From the NCBI RefSeq assembly GCF_025144145.1, contig NZ_CP083550.1:1-44475 (forward strand): 44,475 nucleotides of DNA, written 5' to 3'. This DNA is from Leisingera sp. M658. GTDB taxonomy: Bacteria; Pseudomonadota; Alphaproteobacteria; Rhodobacterales; Rhodobacteraceae. A program made the translations under genes and the position numbers. The notes below the pieces were generated by a model, which worked only from the letters and a program-made list of their open reading frames with translations, did no database searches and was not told the origin of the DNA. Below are positions 24,127-33,004 of this stretch, in pieces (within the stretch, counting starts at the first letter, position 1; every line of letters begins with the position of its first letter).

Positions 24127-25271
24127 CAGTCCAGTTCCTCCAATGTGAAATCCATGAATTGTTGTTCTTCCAAACGAGCAGCGGCCAAGGCCAATTGCTC
24201 TGCACTCATTGGCTTTGTCCGAGCCGCTTGCAGCCGTGTTCTGGCCGCGACCAAGCGCACCAGTTCCGCCCGTGCATAGGCATTGAGCGCCATCGCCTCC
24301 TGCACGTCCTGCGTCTGTCCAATCCGTTCAACAATGTCTCTGATCCGCAGTGCCGCCGCTTGAACAGATGCAGTGGCATAGCTGCCGTAGACGCTTGCAT
24401 TGTGTCCGGTGATCGACAGGTTTGAATTTGCCAGCAGGGACGGATCAATCGTGCCTAGAGCGTCGATGCCGCCTACGCGCGTCAGGTACTCGTTGTATTT
24501 TCTGGGAATGACTTGGACGTAATGCTGTGTTTCTTTAAATGGTGGCACACCGCCATAGTTCTGCACGTTGCCCGGTCCGGCGTTATATGCTGCCAAACCG
24601 TGAATGATATTTCCGTCGAACATGTTGAGCATCTGCGCCAGATAGCGAGCGCCGCCATGCACCTGCAAATAAGGACTATCGTAGTATTCGGGATTGATAC
24701 CGAGGTCGCCAGCAGTTGCAGGCATGATCTGCGTCAGTCCGAATGCACCAACCGGTGAACGGGCACCGATGGTAAAGCGGCTTTCTTGCCAGATCAGTGC
24801 TTGCAGCAGGCAACGCCACTGCACAACAGACAGACCGGCCTCACCGACGCCGCTCAAACCATGCGTTTCTTGAGCGACCCGAATAATCAGCTGTTCAATG
24901 TTCAAAGCGGCGTCGCCAAACATCTGATCGCCACCTGGATTGGGATCTGTCGAGCTGTACAGAATATCCGCTGACTGCTCCGGCGATGAACCCTCTTCGA
25001 GACCGGACACCATCGCTGGAATACCCTGTCCGCCAAGACTGGTCTGCGCATCAAGAATCTGCTGCAGGACCGCAAGCTGTTCCTGCTCAATTTGCGCAAT
25101 TCTCTCTTGGACCGTCAGCGTTTCCCGCTGAGTAGTTAGATCAGCTTCGCGGTGGGAATTGGCCGCCTGGTTGCGGATGATTAGGTTACCATCAACAGTG
25201 GGCACACCCTGCCCGAAGGATGCGCTCGCCCAGATCAGACCAATGGCCGTGAGAGAGGCGAATTTTCCCAT
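24126..25271 (-). CDS. VirB5-like protein with inserted lytic transglycosylase domain
   Basis: This 381-residue exported protein starts with a signal peptide and GVPTVDGN, then a coiled coil (40-80) like VirB5. Residues 150-265 form an SLT lytic transglycosylase with catalytic E163 in WQESRF, GAFGLTQIMPATA and [11 protein letters not shown]. The last ~70 residues (LNAYARAELVRL ... EEQQFMDFTL) again match the VirB5 end of the next gene. So a peptidoglycan-cutting domain sits between VirB5-like ends. A separate VirB1-type enzyme exists at 28417-29148. Confidence 0.8.
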   Translation of the reverse strand: MGKFASLTAIGLIWASASFGQGVPTVDGNLIIRNQAANSHREADLTTQRETLTVQERIAQIEQEQLAVLQQILDAQTSLGGQGIPAMVSGLEEGSSPEQSADILYSSTDPNPGGDQMFGDAALNIEQLIIRVAQETHGLSGVGEAGLSVVQWRCLLQALIWQESRFTIGARSPVGAFGLTQIMPATAGDLGINPEYYDSPYLQVHGGARYLAQMLNMFDGNIIHGLAAYNAGPGNVQNYGGVPPFKETQHYVQVIPRKYNEYLTRVGGIDALGTIDPSLLANSNLSITGHNASVYGSYATASVQAAALRIRDIVERIGQTQDVQEAMALNAYARAELVRLVAARTRLQAARTKPMSAEQLALAAARLEEQQFMDFTLEELD

Positions 25272-25489
25272 CAGTTCACCCCTTCGCCGGTCGCACCGCC
25301 TAGAGGGGTAAAGACGCAATCGCCTGTCGAACCGCGCGAAACGACATTATCAGTCGGTGTGGCGAGGAAGCTAAATGAGTTGCTATTGCGGCTTACTGTG
25401 TCGAAGCAGTTGGCCCGCGAAGGGGTGTAGCTTGTGCAGCCGGCAACGCCGAGCGCAGCCAAGAGCAGTGTGATGCCGGTGATTTTCAT
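25271..25489 (-). CDS. Small lipoprotein, VirB7- or Eex-like
   Basis: This 72-residue protein has a lipoprotein signal (MKITGITLLLAALGVAGC, lipobox LGVAGC with Cys18) and two further Cys (ANCFDT, GDCVFT). GGAGGG precedes the ATG at 25489, which overlaps the virB4 stop. It could be the VirB7 partner of VirB9, or an entry-exclusion lipoprotein, since its place after virB4 differs from the usual VirB7 position after VirB6. No other VirB7 candidate is present in the operon. Confidence 0.65.
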   Translation of the reverse strand: MKITGITLLLAALGVAGCTSYTPSRANCFDTVSRNSNSFSFLATPTDNVVSRGSTGDCVFTPLGGATGEGVN

Positions 25490-27849
25490 GAAACCCTCCA
25501 AAAATAGTCTCGCTGGCGGTAGTCGGCACCAACCAGCTGTTCACCTTTTTCCATTCCGCCGAGGATGGTCAGCAGCTCGCCCAGGGCGCTCAGGTCCGCG
25601 TTGATCACAACGGACCCTTGGTCGTCCCTGACAAGCCCCAAGCGCGAGTTACTGCCCGTGTTGAGCAGCACATCGAGTTCTTTTCCGTGCAGGTTCAGCA
25701 TTGAATAGTCCGAGGCATTTGCACGAATGTTGGGCAGCAGGATTTGAGTCGGCACTGCCTCCACAATCGTCTTGCCTGTCCGGGTTTTTTCGAGCTGACT
25801 GGCGTATTGGGTCATCATCACGACAACCGCGTTTTGTTTCCGGGCTGTCACGAGCCAGTTGGAAAGACGTTCTGCGAAGTACCCGTTGTCGAGTGCCTTC
25901 CAAGCCTCGTCAATAATGATGATTGTCGGCTTTCTGTCTTCGATAACGCGCTCTACGCGGCGGAATAGGTATGACAGAACAGCCATCCGCTCCTTTTCGC
26001 TTTCACTGTCCAAAATGCCGGTTAGGTCGAAACCGACCACATCACCATCAAGCGAGAACGTGTCTTCCCGGTTCTGGCCGAAAATCCAGCCGTAACGCCC
26101 TTCTTGCGTCCACTCCTGAAGTCGCTCGTGCAGATCACCTTCATCGTCAGCCGAAACGAAGAGAGAACTGAGGTCGGACCAGTTGCGCAGATTTTCGTCG
26201 CTGGCCGTAGCGTTCTGCCGCACCACATGTTGAATTAGGTTGGTCTGTGCAGGTGTCAGAGGCCGATCCTGACGGTGAATGAGTGAGGCCAGCCAATCCG
26301 AAAGCCATGCCTGACCGCGCTCGTCAATCTCGGTCCAAAGCGGGTTCAGTCCGGTTGCTTCCCCGGCCTTAATCGACGCATAGCGACCGCCATTTGCGCG
26401 CACGGCCATTTCCATGCCCATACGGTAGTCAAACACGAACAACCGAGCATTTGCCCGACGCGCCTGCGTCATGATGAAGGCCGACAACGTAGATTTGCCT
26501 GAGCCAGGGCGCCCGAGGATTAGTGTATGACCGCCAGTCGGTTCTTTGTCGGGTGATCCTTGCTCATGATAGTTGAACCAGTATCCGGACAGTTCAGGGG
26601 TCGGAAACATTGAGATCGCCGTGCCCCACGGAACTTGCTTCCCGTGTTTGCCGAGCTGAGTGCGGTGGAAGGCGGCGAAGTCAGCGAAATTCCGATTGGT
26701 AACGGCCGCTTTGCGGCTGCGTTTTGCTGTGTTACCCGGATGCTGAGCAAAGAAGTGAGTGCGGCCTGCGAAACCTTCGCTAACCATGTTCACTCCTTCG
26801 GTGGCCGCAGTGTTGCGCACCTCGCCGGCGATAGACTCCAATTCTTCCGGCGAGTCCGCAAAAACGGTGACGGTCATGTGATGATCACCGAAGCTGAGAC
26901 GCTTGGACTCAAGGTCATCCAGCGCTTCGGAAAGTTGGGCCTCAAGCGACAAAGCACCATCGTCTGCCGCACGCATGAGCCGCTGCTGTTTCTTGATGCG
27001 TCCCGCCATAAGGTTGCTGTTGATCGGAGTGAACGAGTGCGTCACGACCATATCAACCGGTAAATTCAGCTCATCGAACATCACGCATGACGTTCTGGCC
27101 GGATAGTTCTTGATGGCAAAAGACGTGCCATAACGGGAGCCGGTTACGCCGTCGCTGATCTGAAAGGTTGCGCCTTTGAAAGTGACGCGGGTATTCGCAA
27201 CATCCTGCGCAAGAAAGCCGTACTTCGATCCGGAGAACAGTGGCAGTTCTTGCCCTGTGTTCAGCCCGCCAAGGAAGCCTAGAAGCTCACCTTTCTTTGC
27301 AGAGAGAAGATGCGGGGACATTTCCGCAAAAGTCGACTTTAGGAAGCCGACGACCTCATTAAGACGACGCAAGCGCCGCTCAGTTTGCTCCTTTAGGGCC
27401 GAGATCGACTTGTTGTATTTGAACGGGATTTTGGTGCCGAGGGCAGGGCGATGCAAAACCGTGAGCGTCAGTGTCTTGTCACGGAGACCGCGACTGTCGA
27501 GAAAATCAGACCAGCGCGCATCTACAGCGGCGGCGAATGTTTCGCCGGATACCGGTGTCAGAGCCGGATCAATGGCCTTGGACACCTTATGGACATAGAA
27601 TGAAAATTCCGGGCCGATCTGGGCGATGATGGAGGCAAAGAGTGCGCGCGTTTTGTCAAGGTGTTCGTCGTCGGTCGTGTTGCTATTAAGACCAGTCAGG
27701 CGAACGCACTGGAACATTTCGTTACCGCGCGTCCGGACCGTCACGTCATTGACCAGGCTCACATAAGGAAGCATGTGCGCCAGCTCTTTTTCCTTCTTCA
27801 CCCAATGGGGAAGCAAAGTCTTAGGATCAAAGGCTTCATCACGAGGCAT
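25486..27849 (-). CDS. virB4: VirB4 ATPase
   Basis: This 787-residue ATPase has the CagE/TrbE-type N-terminal half and a C-terminal motor with Walker A LGRPGSGKSTLSAF near residue 440 and Walker B TIIIIDEAWKAL near 640. It is the largest energising component of the channel and is needed for pilus assembly. GGAGG eight bases before ATG 27849 selects this start over an in-frame one five codons upstream. It overlaps virB3 by 11 bases. Confidence 0.94.
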   Translation of the reverse strand: MPRDEAFDPKTLLPHWVKKEKELAHMLPYVSLVNDVTVRTRGNEMFQCVRLTGLNSNTTDDEHLDKTRALFASIIAQIGPEFSFYVHKVSKAIDPALTPVSGETFAAAVDARWSDFLDSRGLRDKTLTLTVLHRPALGTKIPFKYNKSISALKEQTERRLRRLNEVVGFLKSTFAEMSPHLLSAKKGELLGFLGGLNTGQELPLFSGSKYGFLAQDVANTRVTFKGATFQISDGVTGSRYGTSFAIKNYPARTSCVMFDELNLPVDMVVTHSFTPINSNLMAGRIKKQQRLMRAADDGALSLEAQLSEALDDLESKRLSFGDHHMTVTVFADSPEELESIAGEVRNTAATEGVNMVSEGFAGRTHFFAQHPGNTAKRSRKAAVTNRNFADFAAFHRTQLGKHGKQVPWGTAISMFPTPELSGYWFNYHEQGSPDKEPTGGHTLILGRPGSGKSTLSAFIMTQARRANARLFVFDYRMGMEMAVRANGGRYASIKAGEATGLNPLWTEIDERGQAWLSDWLASLIHRQDRPLTPAQTNLIQHVVRQNATASDENLRNWSDLSSLFVSADDEGDLHERLQEWTQEGRYGWIFGQNREDTFSLDGDVVGFDLTGILDSESEKERMAVLSYLFRRVERVIEDRKPTIIIIDEAWKALDNGYFAERLSNWLVTARKQNAVVVMMTQYASQLEKTRTGKTIVEAVPTQILLPNIRANASDYSMLNLHGKELDVLLNTGSNSRLGLVRDDQGSVVINADLSALGELLTILGGMEKGEQLVGADYRQRDYFWRVS

Positions 27850-28117
27850 AGCTGTCGCCTCCATGAATTTTCCGGTTTGCAGTCGGAGGGGTTTCTTGAA
27901 GTGTGGTTGCCACCACGTCGAGAAAATTCGGGTCCCAATCTGCGGCTTTCCACAGCAAGGGATAGGCGACCGCCGAAATCACGGCGACCACCCAGCTCTG
28001 GACCCAGAGGAACACCAGAACAGACCCGAACAACCAGACCATCGCATACATGATGGGTAGCCCGAGCAGTTTGGGAGGTCTGACAAGGCCCAGGAAAAGT
28101 GGGGACTGTTCTGCCAT
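27839..28117 (-). CDS. virB3: VirB3 inner-membrane protein
   Basis: This 92-residue protein has a soluble N terminus (PLFLGLVRPPKLLGLPI), typical of VirB3, and two hydrophobic segments at about 22-40 and 42-56. It partners VirB4. AAGGA precedes the ATG. It is 12 bp downstream of virB2. Confidence 0.88.
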   Translation of the reverse strand: MAEQSPLFLGLVRPPKLLGLPIMYAMVWLFGSVLVFLWVQSWVVAVISAVAYPLLWKAADWDPNFLDVVATTLQETPPTANRKIHGGDSYAS

Positions 28118-28129
28118 TTTCGAAGTTCC

Positions 28130-28420
28130 TTACGTTGTCCAGATTGCTGCAACGATTGTCGGAGCTGCCGCGATGCCCGCGATTGCCACCACAACCCAAA
28201 GGGCCTGACGGAAATCGAGGACGCCGAACAGCCACGACAGGAACACACCGATCAGCGCCAGCGTGCCGATCACGATCCCGAGGGGGCCGGTGATGGCGTC
28301 AACGATGCCTTGCAGCAAGGTTTGAACAGGTGACAGGTCGATGCTCTGAGCGAGTGCAGGTTCCGCCAGCACTAGCAAAAACGCCGACAGCGCCACAAAG
28401 AGGTTAAAGTTTGGCTTCAT
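28130..28420 (-). CDS. virB2: VirB2 major pilin
   Basis: This 96-residue prepilin has a signal peptide ending EPALAQ near residue 25 and two hydrophobic helices (about 45-64 and 70-93) separated by a short loop, exactly the VirB2 layout. AAGGAGA before the ATG is a strong ribosome-binding site, as expected for an abundant protein. The start overlaps the end of virB1. Confidence 0.9.
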   Translation of the reverse strand: MKPNFNLFVALSAFLLVLAEPALAQSIDLSPVQTLLQGIVDAITGPLGIVIGTLALIGVFLSWLFGVLDFRQALWVVVAIAGIAAAPTIVAAIWTT

Positions 28421-29148
28421 GAAATGTCTCCTTCGAGCCGGTTGAACACCGCCAGCACACGGCTGACGTGGTTTTGCGTTTCCCGATAGGGCGGGATGCC
28501 GCCGTGTCGCGTGACCGCATCCGGACCGGCGTTGTACGCCGCCAGTGCAAGCCTCGCGTCCCCGAATTGGACCAGCATCATGAGAAGATACCGGGCCGAC
28601 CCATCGAGGTTCTGTTGCCAGTCGTGCGGATCGACGCCCAGATCGCGTGCGGTCGCTGGCATGAGTTGGCCCAAGCCAATCGCCCCGACATGACTGCGGG
28701 CGTTGGTGTTGTAGGCACTTTCAATTTCTATGTTGGAGCGGAACAAGAGCCGCCATTCGGTAACGGACAGACCCGCACGACGGAGGGCAGGGTGGCTTGC
28801 ATAACGCAAGGCTGTCTCATCAATGGCAGTGAGAACTTCGGGGCGGGCGCGAGCTGTGCGTGGTGCAACCGACGCGACCCGAAAGCTATTCTCTTCAGAC
28901 GATGTTTCGTCTTTGGCAGTTCCGTCTCGGGCCTGCAGCCCTTGAGAGGCAGAGCCTTGCCCCACCCCGTCATTGTAATTTCTTGCGAAAGCCGTTTGCG
29001 AGGTCGAGGCTTCTAACGAGCCGTCGCCTTGCATGACCAGCACCATTCCTTGCGCATTTGCGCCAGTGCTGATGAGAGATAGCGCTGTTGCGCTAGCCGC
29101 CGTTAGTGTCCAGAGAATTGTTCGTGAGGGTATGAATTGACCGCCCAC
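28417..29148 (-). CDS. virB1: VirB1-like lytic transglycosylase
   Basis: This 243-residue protein has a signal peptide from a GTG start at 29148 (about 35 residues, ending STGANAQ) and a disordered middle. A C-terminal SLT domain contains the catalytic Glu in [22 protein letters not shown] and [13 protein letters not shown]. It would open peptidoglycan for channel assembly. The start codon is inferred: the frame has no ATG before the signal peptide and overlaps the preceding gene by 56 bases. Confidence 0.82.
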   Translation of the reverse strand: MGGQFIPSRTILWTLTAASATALSLISTGANAQGMVLVMQGDGSLEASTSQTAFARNYNDGVGQGSASQGLQARDGTAKDETSSEENSFRVASVAPRTARARPEVLTAIDETALRYASHPALRRAGLSVTEWRLLFRSNIEIESAYNTNARSHVGAIGLGQLMPATARDLGVDPHDWQQNLDGSARYLLMMLVQFGDARLALAAYNAGPDAVTRHGGIPPYRETQNHVSRVLAVFNRLEGDIS

Positions 29149-29512
29149 CGGCAACAAGCGGGATGTCAACGTGTTCGAAGCCGACCCCCTGCATGAAAGA
29201 AATGAGCCCGTTGGCGGTCTTGAAGACCCGGACAGTAATTTCGTCTTCTTGAGCGTTTGCCCGTTTTCTGGCGGGAACCAGCGTTTTCTCATACGTGCGG
29301 TCTTGGTTGACCACTCGAATGATCCATTCACCGTACCAGACTGCTGCCTTCTTGTGAGCGGCAACTCTGGACACAACCTCAGCTTGATAACCGTTCCCGA
29401 CAAGAGACCGGAATAGCGTTTCTGTAACCACATTCGGTGTTTCTTTGCTTAGATCTGTCCCCACGTCTGCGCTCTCTTTCAGGTTGGCAAACAGGGCACC
29501 CTCCTCGGGCAC
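29093..29512 (-). CDS. First gene of the virB operon, unknown function
   Basis: This frame of up to 139 residues holds [20 protein letters not shown], then [21 protein letters not shown] and [16 protein letters not shown], a soluble alpha/beta pattern without a recognised family. The start is uncertain. GTG at 29512 sits in a strong hairpin (CAGGG/CCCTG arms, 29492-29516), and a GTG at 29464 has GAGAG upstream, giving 123 residues. It precedes virB1 and lies 15 bp after operator site D, so it is probably the promoter-proximal gene of the transfer operon. Confidence 0.6.
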   Translation of the reverse strand: MPEEGALFANLKESADVGTDLSKETPNVVTETLFRSLVGNGYQAEVVSRVAAHKKAAVWYGEWIIRVVNQDRTYEKTLVPARKRANAQEDEITVRVFKTANGLISFMQGVGFEHVDIPLVAGGRSIHTLTNNSLDTNGG

Positions 29513-29526
29513 CCTGTTACTACGAT

Positions 29527-29551
29527 ATTATAATACGTCCCGCAAGTTATA
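29527..29551. promoter_or_regulatory. Operator-like site D between virB operon and 29639 gene
   Basis: TTATAA-N13-TTATAA is perfect in both halves, and TATAAT-like -10 boxes occur on both strands (ATTATAATA leftward, TTATAATATTG rightward). It lies 15 bp before the first virB-operon gene and about 90 bp before the divergent gene at 29639. A weaker version, TTATAG-N13-TTGTTA, lies at 29620-29644. Confidence 0.65.
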
Positions 29552-29638
29552 ATATTGTATCTTGCAGGAACGCGGTTTCTACGTCACCATTACGCGTAGG
29601 CGGCTAATTTTTCCAGCTATTATAGGGGACAACAGGCT

Positions 29639-29923
29639 TTGTTACTGGCTAAGAAACGAACTCATACCCTTACAATATTGTTTGTTTTCATAGGTTCGAT
29701 GGTGCAGGCAGAAGCCTGTTTTGCACCGGACAGACCCTTTGTCCCGGCCGATCCGGACGCAATACGTGAGTATTCCAACCTGATACAGGGTGACTTTGAA
29801 ACCTACATTAGCGACGTACAGGACTACTTCAGATGCCTTGAGGCAGAACGTGCGCGTGCCTTTCAAGAGGCGCAAGAAGTTAGCCAGGAATACGGGCAGT
29901 TTGTTCAGCTAATAAGGAAGTAG
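29639..29923 (+). CDS. Secreted hypothetical protein divergent from the virB operon
   Basis: This 94-residue protein begins with Lys-Lys-Arg and a hydrophobic core, and signal cleavage is predicted near QAEACFA. The mature part has two Cys (ACFAPD and FRCLEAE), a PFVPADPDAIREY segment and a charged coiled coil. The start is a TTG at 29639 with GGGGA upstream; an ATG at 29699 would lose the signal peptide. I recall similar secreted proteins in Rhodobacterales genomes but cannot name a function. Confidence 0.6.
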   Translation: MLLAKKRTHTLTILFVFIGSMVQAEACFAPDRPFVPADPDAIREYSNLIQGDFETYISDVQDYFRCLEAERARAFQEAQEVSQEYGQFVQLIRK

Positions 29924-30073
29924 CCAGCTGAGAACCAACGGTTGAGTGAGCCGGTTCCGTTTGGCTTGTTGTTCTATCCGCAACGAGCCGCCAATTCTGA
30001 CAATCACAGCTTGCAAACATACCTGATTTAGACCAAGTAGCCGCAGATTTTGGTCAAGTTGAGTTTGGGCTAC

Positions 30074-31159
30074 ATGAAATACGTACTTTTCGTAGGTGGC
30101 GCTCTCTCCGTAGCGGCTTCTATGGTTTCAGCTGGTGGCATCGAGCGACGCGTGGATCCCTCGCAGATCTTGTTTGAAAAAGGCAAAAACTATCTCGAGT
30201 TTTCTGCCGTCACAGGGCATCCGACGGTCTCAGGCGACCCCCTGCCGGGCATTCCAGCCGGTCCCACAGGCAATATCGCAAACAGCTACCAAACCTACGC
30301 TCTAGGTTACAAACGAGAGTTGAACGACCGCATCTCACTGGCCTTCGTCATAGATGAACCGGTCGGGGTATCTTTGGCTTACACCAGCCCCACCGCATTT
30401 TTTGGTGGATCGACCGCCGAAGTCTCTTCAATCGCATATACCGGCTTGGCCAAGTATCAATTCACCGACCGGTTCAGCGTCTATGGTGGCCTGCGCGTCA
30501 TTGGCGTTGATGGCGATATCTCGGTCAGTTCGCCTGTGACCGTATCCAGCCCGTATAATCTTAGCGTGAGCAAGGACTACCAAGTCGGCTACCTGGTCGG
30601 CGCCGCCTTTGAGATTCCGGACATTGCCCTGCGCATCGCAGCAACATACGAGTCCAAGACTGAGCACGATTTCCGTGATAATACCGGCACTCCGTTCCAG
30701 GTTGAAATCCCTCAAGCCTTCACGCTGCACGCCCGATCCGGCATCACGGCCAACACCCTGCTTTTTGGTTCAGTCAGGTGGCGCGAATGGACGAAGTTCA
30801 GGGTGCAGCCAAGTGACTTCCTCACACTGGTTCCCGGCGTTGGCGTGGTAAACAACCCGATTGCAGGCGGCACAAGCGACATTTGGACTTACGAATTGGG
30901 TATCGGGCACCAGTTCAACGAAAACTGGAGCGGCGCGGCCACCATCGGCTATGAAAAGGATAATGGCGATATCGTCGGTAACTTCTCTGGCACAGACGGA
31001 TATGTCAGCTATGGCCTGGCCGTGTCCTATGAAACTGATGACTGGAAGGTCACTACAGGTGTCCGATACTTTGAACTCGGCAGCGCCGACTCCTCGGTTA
31101 CTGCGTTTTCAGGTAACGAGGCAATCTCAGCTGGTGTGAAGGTCAGCTACAAGTTCTAG
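30074..31159 (+). CDS. FadL/OmpP1-like outer-membrane transporter
   Basis: This 361-residue protein has a signal peptide ending MVSAGG near residue 20. About a dozen amphipathic strands follow with the FadL-type pattern: NSYQTYALGYKRELNDRISL, ISLAFVIDEPVGVSLAY, GYLVGAAFEIPDIALRIAATY and a final GVKVSYKF ending in Phe as barrels do. FadL proteins import hydrophobic compounds such as fatty acids or aromatics. The ATG at 30074 was chosen; a TTG at 30050 would add eight residues. Before the transposon inserted, its stop overlapped the end of the hydrolase gene on the other strand. Confidence 0.85.
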   Translation: MKYVLFVGGALSVAASMVSAGGIERRVDPSQILFEKGKNYLEFSAVTGHPTVSGDPLPGIPAGPTGNIANSYQTYALGYKRELNDRISLAFVIDEPVGVSLAYTSPTAFFGGSTAEVSSIAYTGLAKYQFTDRFSVYGGLRVIGVDGDISVSSPVTVSSPYNLSVSKDYQVGYLVGAAFEIPDIALRIAATYESKTEHDFRDNTGTPFQVEIPQAFTLHARSGITANTLLFGSVRWREWTKFRVQPSDFLTLVPGVGVVNNPIAGGTSDIWTYELGIGHQFNENWSGAATIGYEKDNGDIVGNFSGTDGYVSYGLAVSYETDDWKVTTGVRYFELGSADSSVTAFSGNEAISAGVKVSYKF

Positions 31160-31196
31160 GCGGCAGCGGCTGGCTCTTTGCTAGCTGTAGCGGCTT

Positions 31197-31446
31197 CCGT
31201 AATGGCCTGAGTTTAGTCAAGCTCCCAATTTCGTCCATCCACCGGTTTCATGCTTCCGTTCGTGGTCGACGTGGGCCGCCACATGATACCTGTTAGAAAG
31301 ACCCCGAGCGCCAATCTTGAGAGCGGGCTTCACTTTTGCGAGCCACGAGCCGCTACACGGCGTCTTCGGGATCCGCGTCCCGGTGGGGGACGTCGGTGAG
31401 CTGGCTTTTCAGCTCAACCGGATCTGGTTTTTCTTTCGTTGTACAA
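31197..31446 (-). ncRNA. Candidate bridge-RNA region of the IS
   Basis: This is the longer non-coding flank of the IS, downstream of the transposase. In IS1111-type elements the bridge RNA is known to come from this flank, whereas in IS110-type elements it comes from the upstream one. No structure was computed. The call rests on family knowledge, size and position only. Confidence 0.35.
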
Positions 31447-32484
31447 TCATGTGGTTGCCGCAGGCGCGGCGACCGTAGAGCGGAACTCGGCACCATCCGA
31501 CCACATTCGATGCAACACTGTTCCAAGCTTACGTGCAACGGCGACAATGGCGCGTTTTAAACCGCGCCGCCGAGCTACTGCCAGCCCCCAGCTTTTCAAA
31601 TCCGACGGCGCCTGCACACGGGTCAGCAAGACCTGCGCCGCCTCAAAGAGCATGGCACGGACTCCTGCGTCGCCCGCCCGAGTGATCGAACCGGTTATGT
31701 CGGTCTCACCGGATTGGTGTTTTCGCGGTGTCAGTCCAAAGTGCGCCCCGACGCGCTTTGATGACCGGAACCGGGCAGGATCATCCACCGCCGCTTTGAA
31801 GGTGAGGGCCGTCAGCGCTCCGACACCGGGGGCTGTCATCATCAATCGGCAAGGGCCGTCAGCGCGGGCCAGGCTTCGAGCGCGGCGATCAAGATCCGAA
31901 ACCTCCGTCTGGAGCGCCGAGCGAGCTTGTAAGATCGCCTGCGAGATCTCCTCAAGCATAGGGTTGCCTGCAACAAGCTCATTCACCCGCTCTAGAAAAC
32001 GCCCCCTGCTGACTTTGCCCATTTTCAAACCAAAGCCGCGCAGAATACCTCTTAAGCCATGCTCGATTTCAATCAGCTTATTCAGCAGCAGCTTACGTCC
32101 TGAAAGCAAAGCTCGGATCTCCTGCGCCGAGATTGATTTGCAATGCACTGGCCGAAACCAACCAGTGCGCAAGAGTTGGGCAATCCCGTGTGCATCGCGC
32201 CGGTCGGTTTTGACTGGCATCGCCTGTAGCGCAGATTTGACTTGGCGGGTCTCCATCAAAACCGGCTTTTGTCCTGCTTCAGTCAACCCAGCGAACAACC
32301 ATTGCGATAAAGGCCCCGCTTCCATGCCAATCAACACGATCTGTTGGCTCAATGAACAACAGAAATCGACTAACGCATCGGGTTCACTTGCAACCTTTGT
32401 CTCACGTATCACCTGGCCGGCGCGGTCGACCACGCAGACACTCGACAATTCCAGTGACACATCGACCCCGATATAGACTTCCAT
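31447..32484 (-). CDS. IS110-family DEDD transposase
   Basis: This 345-residue transposase has the DEDD acidic tetrad at D8 (GVDVS), E55 (GMEAGPLS), D94 and D97 (KTDRRDAHG), a helical middle and the C-terminal transposase_20 part (TAPGVGALTALTF, then GSITRAGDAGVRAMLFEAA with the conserved Ser). The enzyme acts with a bridge RNA that pairs with target and donor. It appears full-length and intact. GGAGGA lies before the start codon. Confidence 0.93.
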   Translation of the reverse strand: MEVYIGVDVSLELSSVCVVDRAGQVIRETKVASEPDALVDFCCSLSQQIVLIGMEAGPLSQWLFAGLTEAGQKPVLMETRQVKSALQAMPVKTDRRDAHGIAQLLRTGWFRPVHCKSISAQEIRALLSGRKLLLNKLIEIEHGLRGILRGFGLKMGKVSRGRFLERVNELVAGNPMLEEISQAILQARSALQTEVSDLDRRARSLARADGPCRLMMTAPGVGALTALTFKAAVDDPARFRSSKRVGAHFGLTPRKHQSGETDITGSITRAGDAGVRAMLFEAAQVLLTRVQAPSDLKSWGLAVARRRGLKRAIVAVARKLGTVLHRMWSDGAEFRSTVAAPAATT

Positions 32485-32578
32485 GATATCCTCCTGCTGA
32501 CACGGAAGGTGGACAATCCACTTCCCTTCACGAGGAGCTTGTAACCAAACACGCGGCTTGAGCAGCCCATTACGGTAT

Positions 32579-32716
32579 CTTGAGATTATCGGCGCTCGGG
32601 CGCGAGATCATCGGCGTTTTCGGCTCAGATTATTTGAGACTATAAACTGGGTCCGGCTCACAATAGCTGCGACTGGGATCAGATTACCTGCGACCGGCTC
32701 ACATTGTTGAGACTCA
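32579..32716 (+). repeat. Inner part of the left terminal repeat of the transposon
   Basis: This stretch continues the left terminal repeat interrupted by the IS. It aligns with the reverse complement of 35615-35750, with GGGCGCGAGATCATCGGCG and the following TTTTCGGCTCAGATTATTT identical in both ends and further repeats at roughly 30-bp spacing. From 32717 to 33004 no gene is seen; GGAAACCTAT / ATAGGTTTCC at 32761-32781 is a perfect 10-bp hairpin. Confidence 0.75.
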
Positions 32717-33004
32717 AATCAGCGCAGTGAGACCGATGGCAGGAAAGATAGTTCGCCAAGGGAAACCTATCATAGGTTTCCGGATCGGGTAATCTTGTGC
32801 TCCTAGGCCGGAAATTCGCAGCACCTCGTCATCGCCAGAATAACGGGCGTTTTCCTTGTGAGCGTTCCACTGATCGGTGCCCGTTGCGAGCAGCGGCCAT
32901 TCACGCCTGGCGCGGCGAAGGTTCCAGGAGAGCCCTGACCGGGCTTTCGCCATCCTCCGTTGGTTCGCACGTGCAGCAAGTCGTGAAGCGCACTTTGCTG
33001 CCGT

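Larger units (their letters stand above)
31197..32578 (-). mobile_element. IS110-family (IS1111-type) insertion sequence
   Basis: This ~1.38-kb element interrupts the left terminal repeat of the transposon after TGTAGCGGCTT; the repeat resumes at 32579 as CTTGAGATTATC. It has inverted repeats CCGTAATGG (31197-31205) and CCATTACGG (32567-32575), and IS1111-type members are known for such subterminal repeats. The non-coding part downstream of the transposase (250 bp) is longer than the upstream one (94 bp), also as in IS1111. IS1111 members that insert into transposon ends (IS4321 in Tn21) are known, so site choice may be specific. Confidence 0.8.

Noticed and set aside
31439..32476. 345-residue plus-strand frame opposite the IS transposase.
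   Set aside because: It mirrors the transposase gene; the minus-strand product has the full DEDD motif set.
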